Assembly: GCF_017792025.1 (NCBI RefSeq)
Contig: NZ_CP046956.1
Location: 62,001-126,000 of the forward strand
Source: Sediminibacillus dalangtanensis
Lineage (GTDB): Bacteria > Bacillota > Bacilli > Bacillales > Amphibacillaceae
Reading direction: 5' to 3'
Length of the DNA: 64,000 nt
Shown here: in pieces, positions 54,952 to 63,890 of the stretch
How the letters are laid out: each line of letters begins with the position of its first letter
Position numbering within the stretch: the first letter of the stretch is position 1
Program-made: the position numbers and the translations under genes
The notes under the pieces: model-generated
What the model was told of the DNA's origin: nothing
The model's database searches: none
The model's input: the letters and a program-made list of their open reading frames with translations, nothing else

Positions 54952-55998
54952 TCAATGCTGGTAAACTTCCTGGTTAGCCAAGAACTTCTTGACAAGGGGG
55001 ATTGCTTCCTCGGTGCTTGTTGCATGTATTGTATGGTTATCGTGCTTGTTAGCTGAATAACTGTAAAGCGGATCATAATAATATTCTAGCAGCAGCCTGG
55101 TAGCTTGACCGTAATCCGCTTTCCGCAAGCTGGACTCGATTTCGGCGGCTACTGGTGTATGGATCCGCTTTTTGATCCGTTTAAATGCCTCGAGGGCTTC
55201 CTCGTGGTGTTCCCAAGGCTGGTAATCGTCTAAAATATTTTTCACCCGCTCCTCGATAGGGATGTCGATAAACAGGTGTGTTCCATGCTCTTTCTTTTCC
55301 ACCATGAACTCGGGCAATGTTGCTTTTCCGATCCGCTTGCTTTCAGCTTCCATGACAACAAAGGGAGCCTGCTGTACCTTCAAAAGCTGATGAAGAAGAA
55401 GTGATTCGAACTTTTTCTGTTTATTTGGTTCCAAACCGATTTGGCCGAAAATTGAACCACGGTGATTGGCCATTTTTTCGAAATCGAGTACGGCATATCC
55501 ATCCTTAGCCAACTCTTCCAAAATAATTGTTTTGCCAGCACCTGTATAACCATTGAGCACAATCGCTTGAGGTGCAAGCTCAAAGGATTCCAGTGTTTTG
55601 ACTACCCACTGGCGATAAGAACGGATCCCTCCCTGCAGCCGGTTCACTTTGATTCCCATTAAATCAACCACCGTCGCAGCGGTTTTACTGCGCATCCCGC
55701 CCCGCCAGCAGAATACTGTTTTATCATTGTCTATTGCTTGGAAAGCATTGATGAACGCAGGAAGCTTGGCAGATACAACCTCGACGCCGCGCTGTTTGGC
55801 AGCTTCGGGGCTTTCCTGCTTGTACAATGTCCCAATCTCCGCTCGTTCGTCATCATCAAACAGGGGAATGTTGATGCTTCCGGGAATCGTCGCTTCGGCA
55901 TACTCGGATGGCGAACGTACATCAATTAATGTATGTTCCCCAGTCTGCTGTAAATTGGCGATTTCTGTCCAACTGATATCTTGAAACAATTCCTTCAC
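54952..55998 (-). CDS. mnmH: tRNA 2-selenouridine synthase MnmH (SelU)
   Basis: Modifies the wobble uridine of tRNA-Lys, -Glu and -Gln: it exchanges sulfur for selenium using selenophosphate, or adds a geranyl group to 2-thiouridine. The 348-residue protein has an N-terminal rhodanese domain with the essential Cys in TVFCWRGGMRS (about residue 95) and a C-terminal P-loop domain with GYTGAGKT (about 149-156). GTG 55998 is the likely start; the nearby AGAGAGG is very close to it, so the exact start is uncertain. Monocistronic. No selD is in the window, so selenium use cannot be judged here. Confidence 0.92.
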   Translation of the reverse strand: MKELFQDISWTEIANLQQTGEHTLIDVRSPSEYAEATIPGSINIPLFDDDERAEIGTLYKQESPEAAKQRGVEVVSAKLPAFINAFQAIDNDKTVFCWRGGMRSKTAATVVDLMGIKVNRLQGGIRSYRQWVVKTLESFELAPQAIVLNGYTGAGKTIILEELAKDGYAVLDFEKMANHRGSIFGQIGLEPNKQKKFESLLLHQLLKVQQAPFVVMEAESKRIGKATLPEFMVEKKEHGTHLFIDIPIEERVKNILDDYQPWEHHEEALEAFKRIKKRIHTPVAAEIESSLRKADYGQATRLLLEYYYDPLYSYSANKHDNHTIHATSTEEAIPLVKKFLANQEVYQH

Positions 55999-56200
55999 GC
56001 CTCTCTATGGTGAAATTGCAAAAAAAGTCTCTTAGAATTGGGTTCTCCCTCTATTTTAATGATAATTAGCCGATTTGTAAAAAAACGTCACTTTTTGCTT
56101 GTGCCGCACACGGAGCATATTTGGAAAAAACAGTATAATAGAACTGGAATGTAGCACATCATTATGCATAAATATGGAAATAAAAAAGGTTGGGGAAAAA

Positions 56201-57685
56201 ATGAGACAGCTTAGAGCGAATGAACTGTTTAATGACGTGGATTTGGCAGGTCAATACTTACCTATCGTGAAAACAGGTTTGAATCCGGCTGGAAGTGCTA
56301 AGAAGGTCATCATTATTGGAGCGGGAATGACCGGTCTGGTAGCAGGCTCGTTACTTAAAGAAGCCGGGCACGAGGTAACGATCCTCGAAGGGAGTAATCG
56401 CGTGGGTGGCAGGGTTTATACCGTAAGAGAACCGTTTATCGGGGATGATTATATTGACGTCGGGGCAATGCGGATACCTGCCGACCATCAACTCACAATG
56501 GGGTACATAGAGAAATTCAAACTACCGATAAATCCGTTTATCAACAACTCTCCAGGTGACTATCTGCATTCCAACCATGTTACGTTGACGCGTCAACAAT
56601 ACGAACGAGATCCAGATTTATTTGGTTATCCGCTCCCGTCCCATGAACAAGGAAAAACAGCGACAGAACTTTTTCAGGAAGCAGTCGATCCATTTCTATC
56701 GCTTTATGAACAGTCGACACCGGAACAGAAACGGGAATTGATTGCCCATTATGATCGATATAGTATGGAAAACTTTCTGCGCCATAATCCGATAGGGCCG
56801 CAGCTTTCTTCGCAGGCTGTACGGAAAGTAAAAGTACTGCTTGGAATTGAAGGATTTCCCGAATTGTCGTTTCTCAATATTCTTTCTGATATTGTCGGTA
56901 CGGTCTTCAATGGGGAGATAGACTTCTATGAAGTCACCGGCGGCAATGATCGGCTCCCGGCTGCCTTTGTACCACTTTTATCCGATAATATTCGTTTAGG
57001 AATGAAGGCGAATCGTATTATTCATCAGTCTGACGGTGTAACTGTCCATTGTCGGAATACGCAAACGGGTAGTTTGGAATGGTTTAATGGGGATTTGCTG
57101 CTAACTACCGTTCCATTTCCAGTCTTCCAATTTATCGAAGTGTTGCCGCATCACACCATAAGCTTTATGAAAAGAAAGGCTATTCATGAAATGCACCATG
57201 TTGCTTCCACTAAAATTGCGATGCAGTTCAAAAACAAGTTTTGGGAAGAACAGGGCCTGCGGGGTTCCAATATTATCAGTGACTTAACGACCAGGTTTAC
57301 TTATACGCCAAGCCGAGGTATTGGCACACCGGGCCCAGGGATTTTACTCGTCAGTTATAGTTGGGGCGAAAACGCGACACCATGGGATGCGTTGCCACAA
57401 CGGGAGAAAGTCAGGCAGGCAATGCAAGGCCTTGCTAAGTTTTTCGGCAACGTAGTGTACGAACAATTTCTGACCAGTTTTGCCTTCAGTTGGAACTTAA
57501 ATCCATTCTCGGCGGGGTGCTTTACCTTATTCAAGCCAAATCAAATAACAGAGTTTTCTCAAGTGATGAAGGAACCGGAAGGCAGGATCCATTTTGCTGG
57601 AGAGCAAACTTCCTCTCATCATGGGTGGATCGAGGGGGCGATAGAATCCGGCATCCGGGCGGCACTGGAAATGGATCAGCGATAA
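56201..57685 (+). CDS. Flavin monoamine / L-amino-acid oxidase family protein
   Basis: FAD-dependent amine oxidase of 494 residues. The dinucleotide-binding motif VIIIGAGMTGLVAGSLLKEA (about 30-49), the acidic end of strand 2 (VTILEGSNRVGGR) and the C-terminal FAD motif IHFAGEQTSSHHGWIEGAIESG (given here as FAGEQTSSHHGWIEGA) are intact. The middle part resembles bacterial L-amino-acid oxidases and tryptophan monooxygenases. ATG 56201 follows GGTTGGGGA; upstream in-frame ATGs lack ribosome sites. No signal peptide or Tat motif, so it is cytoplasmic. It would release ammonia, hydrogen peroxide and a keto acid. Substrate unknown. Confidence 0.88.
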   Translation: MRQLRANELFNDVDLAGQYLPIVKTGLNPAGSAKKVIIIGAGMTGLVAGSLLKEAGHEVTILEGSNRVGGRVYTVREPFIGDDYIDVGAMRIPADHQLTMGYIEKFKLPINPFINNSPGDYLHSNHVTLTRQQYERDPDLFGYPLPSHEQGKTATELFQEAVDPFLSLYEQSTPEQKRELIAHYDRYSMENFLRHNPIGPQLSSQAVRKVKVLLGIEGFPELSFLNILSDIVGTVFNGEIDFYEVTGGNDRLPAAFVPLLSDNIRLGMKANRIIHQSDGVTVHCRNTQTGSLEWFNGDLLLTTVPFPVFQFIEVLPHHTISFMKRKAIHEMHHVASTKIAMQFKNKFWEEQGLRGSNIISDLTTRFTYTPSRGIGTPGPGILLVSYSWGENATPWDALPQREKVRQAMQGLAKFFGNVVYEQFLTSFAFSWNLNPFSAGCFTLFKPNQITEFSQVMKEPEGRIHFAGEQTSSHHGWIEGAIESGIRAALEMDQR

Positions 57686-57733
57686 TCCTAGACGGCGGAA
57701 GGATAGAAGTGAAATGTAGAACTGGTCTGATTA

Positions 57734-57752
57734 TGTCTAGCTTCAGCGTCTA
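57734..57752 (+). repeat. Fragment of a Bacillaceae dispersed repeat
   Basis: TGTCTAGCTTCAGCGTCTA is close to the left end of the common Bacillus repeat TGTCTAGCTCCAGCGCCTA and to the fragment at 9838. The rest of the element is missing. Confidence 0.5.
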
Positions 57753-57800
57753 ATCATGCGGAAAAGACAGTTGCTCTGAGGCTTGGCTTAAGGTCTTCTT

Positions 57801-58487
57801 TTATGTTTGGTTTAAAAGAGCAACGACGTGTTTTGCGACACCTTTAGTGGATGCGGGATTTTGCCCGGTTACGATCCGTCCGTCTTTTCTTACACATGAT
57901 TTGAACGGTAAAGCAGCCTGTTCATAGTCGGCTCCGTGGGCCTTCAATTTATCCTCTAAAGAAAAAGGTAGGTACTTGAACAACATCATTGCTTTTTCTT
58001 CTCGGTCGGAATACCCGGTTACTGTTTTTCCGGCAAGTAGATAATTGCCATTCGTCAGCTGAAGATCATAGAGTGCACTTGGTCCATGGCAAACAGCCGC
58101 CACAATTCCTCCATTTTCATAGATTGCCCGGGTAATGGCCTGAAGTTCGCGGTTTTTCGGGAAATCCCACATGGTCCCGTGTCCACCGGCGAAATAAATC
58201 GCTTCATAGTCAGACGGGTTTATTTCTCCGGGTGAGTATGGTTGTTTCAACCATTCCATGAAAGTCTGATCATTGTAGTAATTGCGGAGTTGCTTGCTTA
58301 CTAACAGCTCCGTTAAACTGCGAGGGTCTATTGGAACTTCACCGCCGGAAGGGCTGACAATATCGATTGCAAATGTATGTTTAACCCGGTGATAAAATTT
58401 CGTGAACTCGCTTAGCCATAGTCCGGTTTCTCTCGAAGGATCACCTAATGATTTGTGATTGGTGACGACCATTAAAATCTTCTTCAT
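57801..58487 (-). CDS. DJ-1/PfpI family protein (Hsp31-like)
   Basis: A 228-residue class I glutamine-amidotransferase-like protein of the DJ-1/Hsp31 group, with glyoxalase III, deglycase or chaperone activity in characterised members. The nucleophile Cys lies in the elbow AAVCHGPSAL (about 132-141) and is followed by His; the AIYFAGGHGTMWDFP segment at about 95-110 is the other typical block. GAGGAGG 8 nt before the minus-strand ATG at 58487 decides the start; longer frames reach into the promoter region. Monocistronic; divergent from the ferredoxin-NADP reductase gene. Confidence 0.9.
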   Translation of the reverse strand: MKKILMVVTNHKSLGDPSRETGLWLSEFTKFYHRVKHTFAIDIVSPSGGEVPIDPRSLTELLVSKQLRNYYNDQTFMEWLKQPYSPGEINPSDYEAIYFAGGHGTMWDFPKNRELQAITRAIYENGGIVAAVCHGPSALYDLQLTNGNYLLAGKTVTGYSDREEKAMMLFKYLPFSLEDKLKAHGADYEQAALPFKSCVRKDGRIVTGQNPASTKGVAKHVVALLNQT

Positions 58488-58618
58488 TTTATTCCTCCTC
58501 AACCTTTTAGGTCTATAGACAACAATATTATTCCACATACAGGGTTGCCTTAACCGGCTTTTCTGAGTCAATGACAATACTGCTGCGGTATTGTTTCTTT
58601 CGAAAAGGTATGAATCCC

Positions 58619-58660
58619 TTGATTTATTGGCAATATGGTTTATAATGATAATGATTCTCA
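58619..58660 (+). promoter_or_regulatory. Promoter with Fur box
   Basis: TTGATT (58619-58624), a 16-bp spacer and TATAAT (58641-58646) form a promoter. TGATAATGATTCTCA (58646-58660) matches the Bacillus Fur 7-1-7 box TGATAATNATTATCA at 14 of 15 positions and overlaps the -10 end. Iron-replete repression of the next gene is expected. The remaining gap 58488-58790 holds no gene. Confidence 0.85.
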
Positions 58661-58790
58661 ATTAAGGTCATATTTAGATATAGCAGCTTTGAAAGCGTTG
58701 TTATTACATAGTAGTTGAAACAGCAGAAGCAGATTTGCAGGAATAACGGCAAGGTGAGAATAGACAAGAATCCATAAAGGAGTTTTTTTG

Positions 58791-59798
58791 ATGGCCAGAG
58801 ACAAGGAGTTGTATGAGGTAACGATCGTCGGGGGAGGCCCAACTGGATTGTTCGCTGCCTTTTATAGTGGAATGCGGCAAATGAAAACGAAGGTGATAGA
58901 GTCCGGCCGGCATCTTGGAGGAAAGGTTGCTCAGTTTTACCCGGAAAAATACATTTATGATGTAGGAGGTATTCCACGCATATCCGGTGAGGACCTGGTT
59001 CGACAAATGCAAGAACAAGCGGAACGCCACGAACCGGAAATGATTTATAATCAATATGTAACAGCGATAGATAAAATGGAAGATGGAAACTTTGCTTTGA
59101 CCACCGAATCGGGAGAAATACATTATTCGAAAACGGTAATCCTTGCGACCGGATTCGGCATATATGAGCCGGTTCGGCTTACAGCAGAAAACGCTTCTGC
59201 ATACGAAGGCGGTCAGCTCCACTATTCGTTGAATAATAGAGACAAGCTCAGCGGGAAAACGGTCATGATCGTTTCAAAAAACCGAGTCGGGATTGACTGG
59301 GCGTTGGCATTGGAAGAGCAAGCAGAAAAAGTAATTCTTGTGAATGAATCTGGAGAATTCCAGCACGTTGGACCGGGAGACGAAGAGCGGCTTGCACAGT
59401 CGACGGTAGAAGTCAGACTGTACCATGAAGTGGTCGAACTGATTGACCAGGAGGGCCGTCTTAGTCAGGCAAGGCTGGTGAATCAGGAATCGGAAGAAGA
59501 AATTCAGGTAACAATCGATGAGGTATTGGTATATCAAGGTATTGAATTCAAAGCCGCCCCGTTTAAACAATGGAATCTGGCCGTTGAAAAAAGTAAAATC
59601 ACGGTTGATGCAGGCATGGCAGCAAATGTAGAAGGGATATTCGCGGCCGGTGACGCTGTTCATTATCCGAGAAAATCGATGCTGATTGCATCTGGTTATA
59701 CCGAAGCATGCACGGCGGTGAATAGTGCCAAGTTCTATATTGACCCCAAAGCAAGTGCGCAGGTTTACAGTACAGTAGAATACAAATACAGTGAATAA
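58791..59798 (+). CDS. Ferredoxin-NADP+ reductase, type 2 (YcgT/YumC-like)
   Basis: Thioredoxin-reductase-like flavoprotein of 335 residues that passes electrons between NADPH and ferredoxin or flavodoxin. The FAD motif VTIVGGGPTGLFAAFYSG (about 10-27), the second nucleotide site (VMIVSKNRVGIDWALALEE) and the C-terminal FAAGDAVHYPRKSMLIASGY are present. The active disulfide of thioredoxin reductases is absent, as expected for this type. The NADP-binding stretch lacks the usual GGGxS glycines (SKNRVG), which is a small oddity. AAAGGA precedes ATG 58791 by 8 nt. The Fur box upstream suits an iron-starvation role, such as siderophore or haem iron reduction, as for B. subtilis YcgT. Confidence 0.9.
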   Translation: MARDKELYEVTIVGGGPTGLFAAFYSGMRQMKTKVIESGRHLGGKVAQFYPEKYIYDVGGIPRISGEDLVRQMQEQAERHEPEMIYNQYVTAIDKMEDGNFALTTESGEIHYSKTVILATGFGIYEPVRLTAENASAYEGGQLHYSLNNRDKLSGKTVMIVSKNRVGIDWALALEEQAEKVILVNESGEFQHVGPGDEERLAQSTVEVRLYHEVVELIDQEGRLSQARLVNQESEEEIQVTIDEVLVYQGIEFKAAPFKQWNLAVEKSKITVDAGMAANVEGIFAAGDAVHYPRKSMLIASGYTEACTAVNSAKFYIDPKASAQVYSTVEYKYSE

Positions 59799-60269
59799 CA
59801 TATCGGGCTGTTCTCCTATGGGGATCTAGCCCGTTGTGTATTGGTCAGGAAGTTGGTGCGATGGTTCTCCGTAGAGGACAGGAATTGCACAAAGAATTTT
59901 CACGCTGTCATTGCAGTTTGAATCACTAACGGAATTGGTAAATAAAGAAAAGGTGGGGACATACTATCAACTCATTTTTAAAAACGATAACTGGATAGGA
60001 AGTATGAAAAGAATTTACCTTACCAATGAAAGAGGAAAAACAATCCACTTCGGCAAGGTACTTCGCTGTCCGTGGTATATAAAAACAAAAAACCGAACGA
60101 ATTCGAAAGTTTAGCATTTCGAATCGTCCGGTTTTGGTTCGACACTAACTAGGGCTCCGCCGCTTGGTATCTTTAAAAGTACCTTTTACTGTTAAAAAGT
60201 GCCCTCTGTCTTTCGGATTGGAACAAAAAGCACGATTTTCTGACAAATTTGCCGAATAAAATATAGTAA
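59799..60269. other. 471-bp gap between convergent genes
   Basis: An open frame at 59911-60114 has no ribosome site and its end runs into a repeat, so I do not call it. GGTACTTCGCTGTCCGTGG near 60057 resembles the ACTTCGCTTTCCACGGGC stretch at 47821. The nested hairpin copy 3 lies at 60081-60135. Confidence 0.5.
60081..60135. terminator. Nested hairpin repeat, copy 3 (terminator-like)
   Basis: AAAAAACCGAACGA and TCGTCCGGTTTT arms enclose ATTCGAAA / TTTCGAAT. Runs of A on the left and T on the right allow use on both strands between the reductase gene and the converging CwlK-like gene. Confidence 0.65.
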
Positions 60270-60839
60270 CTAATCAGAAACAGGATCATCCGGACGTTTG
60301 CCTCGTTTCAATTCATAGATGCTCAGTCCGAAATCCATCTGTAAATGGGGATAGTCTTTGAATCGAGCCCAATCGCCACCCCACTCGAATCCTAGCTCCT
60401 TGGCAATTTCGACGACTTCCATCCAATCTGATTCGCCATTGTTATTTCCATCATAGTTCATGTCCCAAATGGCCCGCCCTTTTTCATTCTGGAGGGCGAA
60501 ATCGATGGCCAAGCCGTAATTATGATAGGATTCTCCTCCTTCCGCATAGGTGACAATGTCGCCCTCCTCTGAACGGCCTTGTTTGAACAATTCATCCTGG
60601 CGTTCTGCGGTGCGAAAGCCTTCGGTAATGATAATGGTGATCCCTTGTTCCTCCGCTCGTTCTACTAATTGGTTCTTTTTCTCTTCTACAATAGGGTGCA
60701 GTTCTTCAGGTAACTCGCTATTTTCCGCAATATCTTCCTTTTGGGGCTCAAACTCCAAACGTTGATTTTCTATATAGAATACAATAAACAGGACGCAAGC
60801 CGTCAGTATGACCAGCCATACTAATATATTGACTTTCAC
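60270..60839 (-). CDS. M15 family peptidoglycan peptidase, CwlK/VanY-like
   Basis: A 189-residue cell-wall peptidase of the M15C group (L-Ala-D-Glu endopeptidase or D-Ala-D-Ala carboxypeptidase). One N-terminal membrane anchor (about 5-24) places the enzyme outside the membrane. The zinc-site signature S-x-H-x2-G-x-A-x-D is present as SYHNYGLAIDF and the last zinc His is in YPHLQMDF; the EGFRTAERQDELFKQGR segment is also typical. GTG start with AGGATAG upstream on the minus strand. Monocistronic. Which bond it cuts is not certain; the closest layout is CwlK. Confidence 0.9.
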   Translation of the reverse strand: MKVNILVWLVILTACVLFIVFYIENQRLEFEPQKEDIAENSELPEELHPIVEEKKNQLVERAEEQGITIIITEGFRTAERQDELFKQGRSEEGDIVTYAEGGESYHNYGLAIDFALQNEKGRAIWDMNYDGNNNGESDWMEVVEIAKELGFEWGGDWARFKDYPHLQMDFGLSIYELKRGKRPDDPVSD

Positions 60840-61035
60840 CTATCCTATTCCCTTCGTTGTCTAAGATTGTCTTAACTCTTTTTATGTGCACACATGAAAG
60901 ACTATCATAATTCGAATAAAGCCGACAACAATTGCACTTGTTCTTTCCGTTCTTTTTACTGCTGAATAAATTGTTTCTCACGCCTCATTTCCGGGTACTT
61001 AGTCCATAGCAGCAAACGTGAAGGGGGATTTTTAT

Positions 61036-61811
<776 letters not shown>

Positions 61812-61902
61812 TTGTTAATGTTCTCCAATTAGCAAAAAGCTGTTTGTCCGCCATCTGAAAAAGGAAAAGACAACTAGTTGTTGAATAGGAAGGGTGAAAT
61901 AA

Positions 61903-61971
61903 ATGCTACGAACCATCTTGATGATTATCGGAGCTATTGTAGTGATCAGTTTTATAATCTCTCTACTGTAA
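61903..61971 (+). CDS. Small membrane peptide (22 aa)
   Basis: Encodes MLRTILMIIGAIVVISFIIS plus LL, one transmembrane helix with a single positive charge near the start. GGAAGGGTGA lies 6-8 nt before the ATG and a strong terminator begins 10 nt behind the stop, so the unit has the parts of a real gene. I recognise no family; similar tiny hydrophobic peptides occur widely in Bacillus and are often missed by gene callers. Function unknown. Confidence 0.55.
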   Translation: MLRTILMIIGAIVVISFIISLL

Positions 61972-61977
61972 TTCGAA

Positions 61978-62025
61978 AAAACGGGAAGGGAAGCTTGGAT
62001 ACAGGGCTTCCCTTCCCGTTTTTTT
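61978..62025 (+). terminator. Intrinsic terminator after the 22-aa ORF
   Basis: A 14-bp perfect stem ACGGGAAGGGAAGC / GCTTCCCTTCCCGT with an 11-nt loop, followed by TTTTTT. Confidence 0.92.
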
Positions 62026-62082
62026 CGGGGAAGGAGTTTAACTATTTTGCTTTATTTTTCGTAAATCTGCAAAAACAGATAA

Positions 62083-62135
62083 ATTTTTCAGAATAGAATA
62101 AATATATTGAAACCTTCTGAAAAAGCTATTATAGT
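62083..62135 (+). promoter_or_regulatory. ilvD promoter with two CodY-like boxes
   Basis: TTGAAA (62107-62112), a 17-bp spacer and TATAGT (62130-62135) form a good sigma-A promoter 30 nt before ilvD. ATTTTTCAGAATAGA (62083-62097) and AACCTTCTGAAAAAG (62111-62125) each match the CodY consensus AATTTTCWGAAAATT at 11 of 15 positions. ilvD is a CodY target in B. subtilis. Confidence 0.55.
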
Positions 62136-62164
62136 TGTTAGAAAGAAAGAGGGAGGCATACATA

Positions 62165-63844
62165 ATGGAAAAAGATTTACGGATCAAAAGCAAAGTGTTC
62201 AGCGATGACCCCAAACGGGCCCCGAATCGGGCGATGCTTCGCGCGGTAGGGGTGACGGACGAAGACTTCAAAAAGCCGATGATCGGGGTGGCAAGTACTT
62301 GGAGTGAAGTGACTCCTTGTAACATTCATCTGCATGACTTGGCAGTAAAAGCCAAAGAAGGCGCCAAAGACGCCGGTGGAGTTCCCCTGGTGTTCAATAC
62401 AATTACAGTATCGGATGGCATTTCGATGGGAACGCAAGGAATGCGTTACTCACTCCCGAGCAGGGATATCATTGCTGATTCGATCGAAACTGTTGTAGGG
62501 GCAGAAAACTTAGATGCTTATGTAGCGATTGGCGGCTGTGATAAAAACATCCCGGGCTGTATGATCGCCATCGCCCGCTCTGATGTTCCGGGTGTATTTG
62601 TCTACGGAGGTACGATTTCTCCTGGATTTCACAAGGGACAAAAGCTCGATATTGTTTCTGTCTTTGAAGGAGTCGGTCAGCATAACAATGGCGACATCAG
62701 TGATGAGCAGCTGCATGGAATCGAGTGCCATGCATGTCCTGGAGCAGGGTCCTGTGGTGGGATGTATACGGCGAATACGATGGCCACTGCTGTGGAAGCA
62801 TTGGGAATGAGTTTACCGGGCAGTTCTTCAAACCCGGCAGAATCGGAAGAAAAGCGGAAGGACTGTGTGGAGGCTGGTAAAGCAGCCTATAAGATGTTGG
62901 AGCTCGGAATTTATCCAAAAGACATTATGACGAAAGAGGCTTTTGAGAATGCCATCACGGTAGTCATGGCGCTCGGTGGCTCTACCAATGCGGTTCTTCA
63001 TTTGTTGGCGATTGCTCAATCCGTCGAGGTCGATATCACCATCGATGATTTTGACAGGATTCAGAAGAAAGTGCCACATGTTGCCGATTTACGACCGAGT
63101 GGAAAATATGTCATGGAGGATTTACACAGGATCGGCGGTGTACCCGCTGTCATGAAGTTTCTTTATGAAGCTGGTTATTTGCACGGCGATTGTATGACCA
63201 TTACTGGAAAAACAGTGGCGGAGAATGCAGCAGAAGCATCTTCCTTTAAAGAAGGACAGGAAATTATTATGCCGATTGACAAGCCTTTGCGGGAAAATGG
63301 TCCTTTGGTTATTTTAAAAGGAAACTTGGCTCCGAGTGGTGCGGTAGCCAAGGTATCGGGAGTGAAAGTGAAACGGCACACCGGCCCTGCTCGTGTTTTC
63401 GACACCGAAGAAGAAGCAACAGAGGCTGTCATCAACAATGAAATCAACGAAGGGGATGTATTGGTCATTCGTTATGAAGGCCCGAAAGGCGGACCGGGCA
63501 TGCCGGAAATGCTTTCTATCTCGGCTATCTTAGTCGGAAAAGGGCTGGGTGAAAAGGTGGCATTGTTGACAGACGGACGTTTCTCTGGTGGAACGCATGG
63601 CCTGGTTGTCGGCCATATTGCTCCGGAAGCCCAATCTGGCGGACCAATCGCCTTATTGAAAGAAGGGGATATCGTCACGATTGACTCCGATAAACAAGAA
63701 ATTACGATGGATGTTCCGAAGGCAGAATTGGAAACGCGCCGCGAACAATGGACAGCTCCACCGCTTTATAACAAAGGAGTGCTTGGCAAGTATGCACACA
63801 CGGTTTCTTGTTCGTCGAAGGGAGCTGTCACCGACCAATTTTAA
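62165..63844 (+). CDS. ilvD: Dihydroxy-acid dehydratase
   Basis: Dehydrates 2,3-dihydroxy-isovalerate and -methylvalerate to the keto acids that precede valine, isoleucine and, via valine, leucine and pantothenate. The 559-residue protein has the iron-sulfur ligands of the IlvD/Edd family: Cys in [10 protein letters not shown] (about 120-130) and the [19 protein letters not shown] block (about 190-208). Later blocks [10 protein letters not shown] and [14 protein letters not shown] are also typical. GGGAGGC precedes ATG 62165; a longer in-frame start at 62135 is at the -10. It stands apart from the other ilv genes, as in B. subtilis, and ends at a terminator. Confidence 0.97.
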   Translation: MEKDLRIKSKVFSDDPKRAPNRAMLRAVGVTDEDFKKPMIGVASTWSEVTPCNIHLHDLAVKAKEGAKDAGGVPLVFNTITVSDGISMGTQGMRYSLPSRDIIADSIETVVGAENLDAYVAIGGCDKNIPGCMIAIARSDVPGVFVYGGTISPGFHKGQKLDIVSVFEGVGQHNNGDISDEQLHGIECHACPGAGSCGGMYTANTMATAVEALGMSLPGSSSNPAESEEKRKDCVEAGKAAYKMLELGIYPKDIMTKEAFENAITVVMALGGSTNAVLHLLAIAQSVEVDITIDDFDRIQKKVPHVADLRPSGKYVMEDLHRIGGVPAVMKFLYEAGYLHGDCMTITGKTVAENAAEASSFKEGQEIIMPIDKPLRENGPLVILKGNLAPSGAVAKVSGVKVKRHTGPARVFDTEEEATEAVINNEINEGDVLVIRYEGPKGGPGMPEMLSISAILVGKGLGEKVALLTDGRFSGGTHGLVVGHIAPEAQSGGPIALLKEGDIVTIDSDKQEITMDVPKAELETRREQWTAPPLYNKGVLGKYAHTVSCSSKGAVTDQF

Positions 63845-63849
63845 TAACA

Positions 63850-63887
63850 AAAAACACCGGTTCCGAAGGGTTGGAGCCGGTGTTTTT
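63850..63887. terminator. Bidirectional terminator behind ilvD
   Basis: AAAACACCGGTTCC / GGAGCCGGTGTTTT with a short loop; T-run on the right and A-run on the left suit both convergent genes. Confidence 0.88.
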
Positions 63888-63890
63888 CCA

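Noticed and set aside
58690..58703. cre-like site TGAAAGCGTTGTTA upstream of the ferredoxin-NADP reductase gene
   Set aside because: It matches the CcpA consensus with one mismatch, but the gene has no carbon-catabolite role and the Fur box explains the region better. It is kept only as a possibility.
59911..60114. 67-codon open frame
   Set aside because: It lacks a ribosome site and its last third overlaps the nested hairpin repeat and a dispersed-repeat-like stretch.
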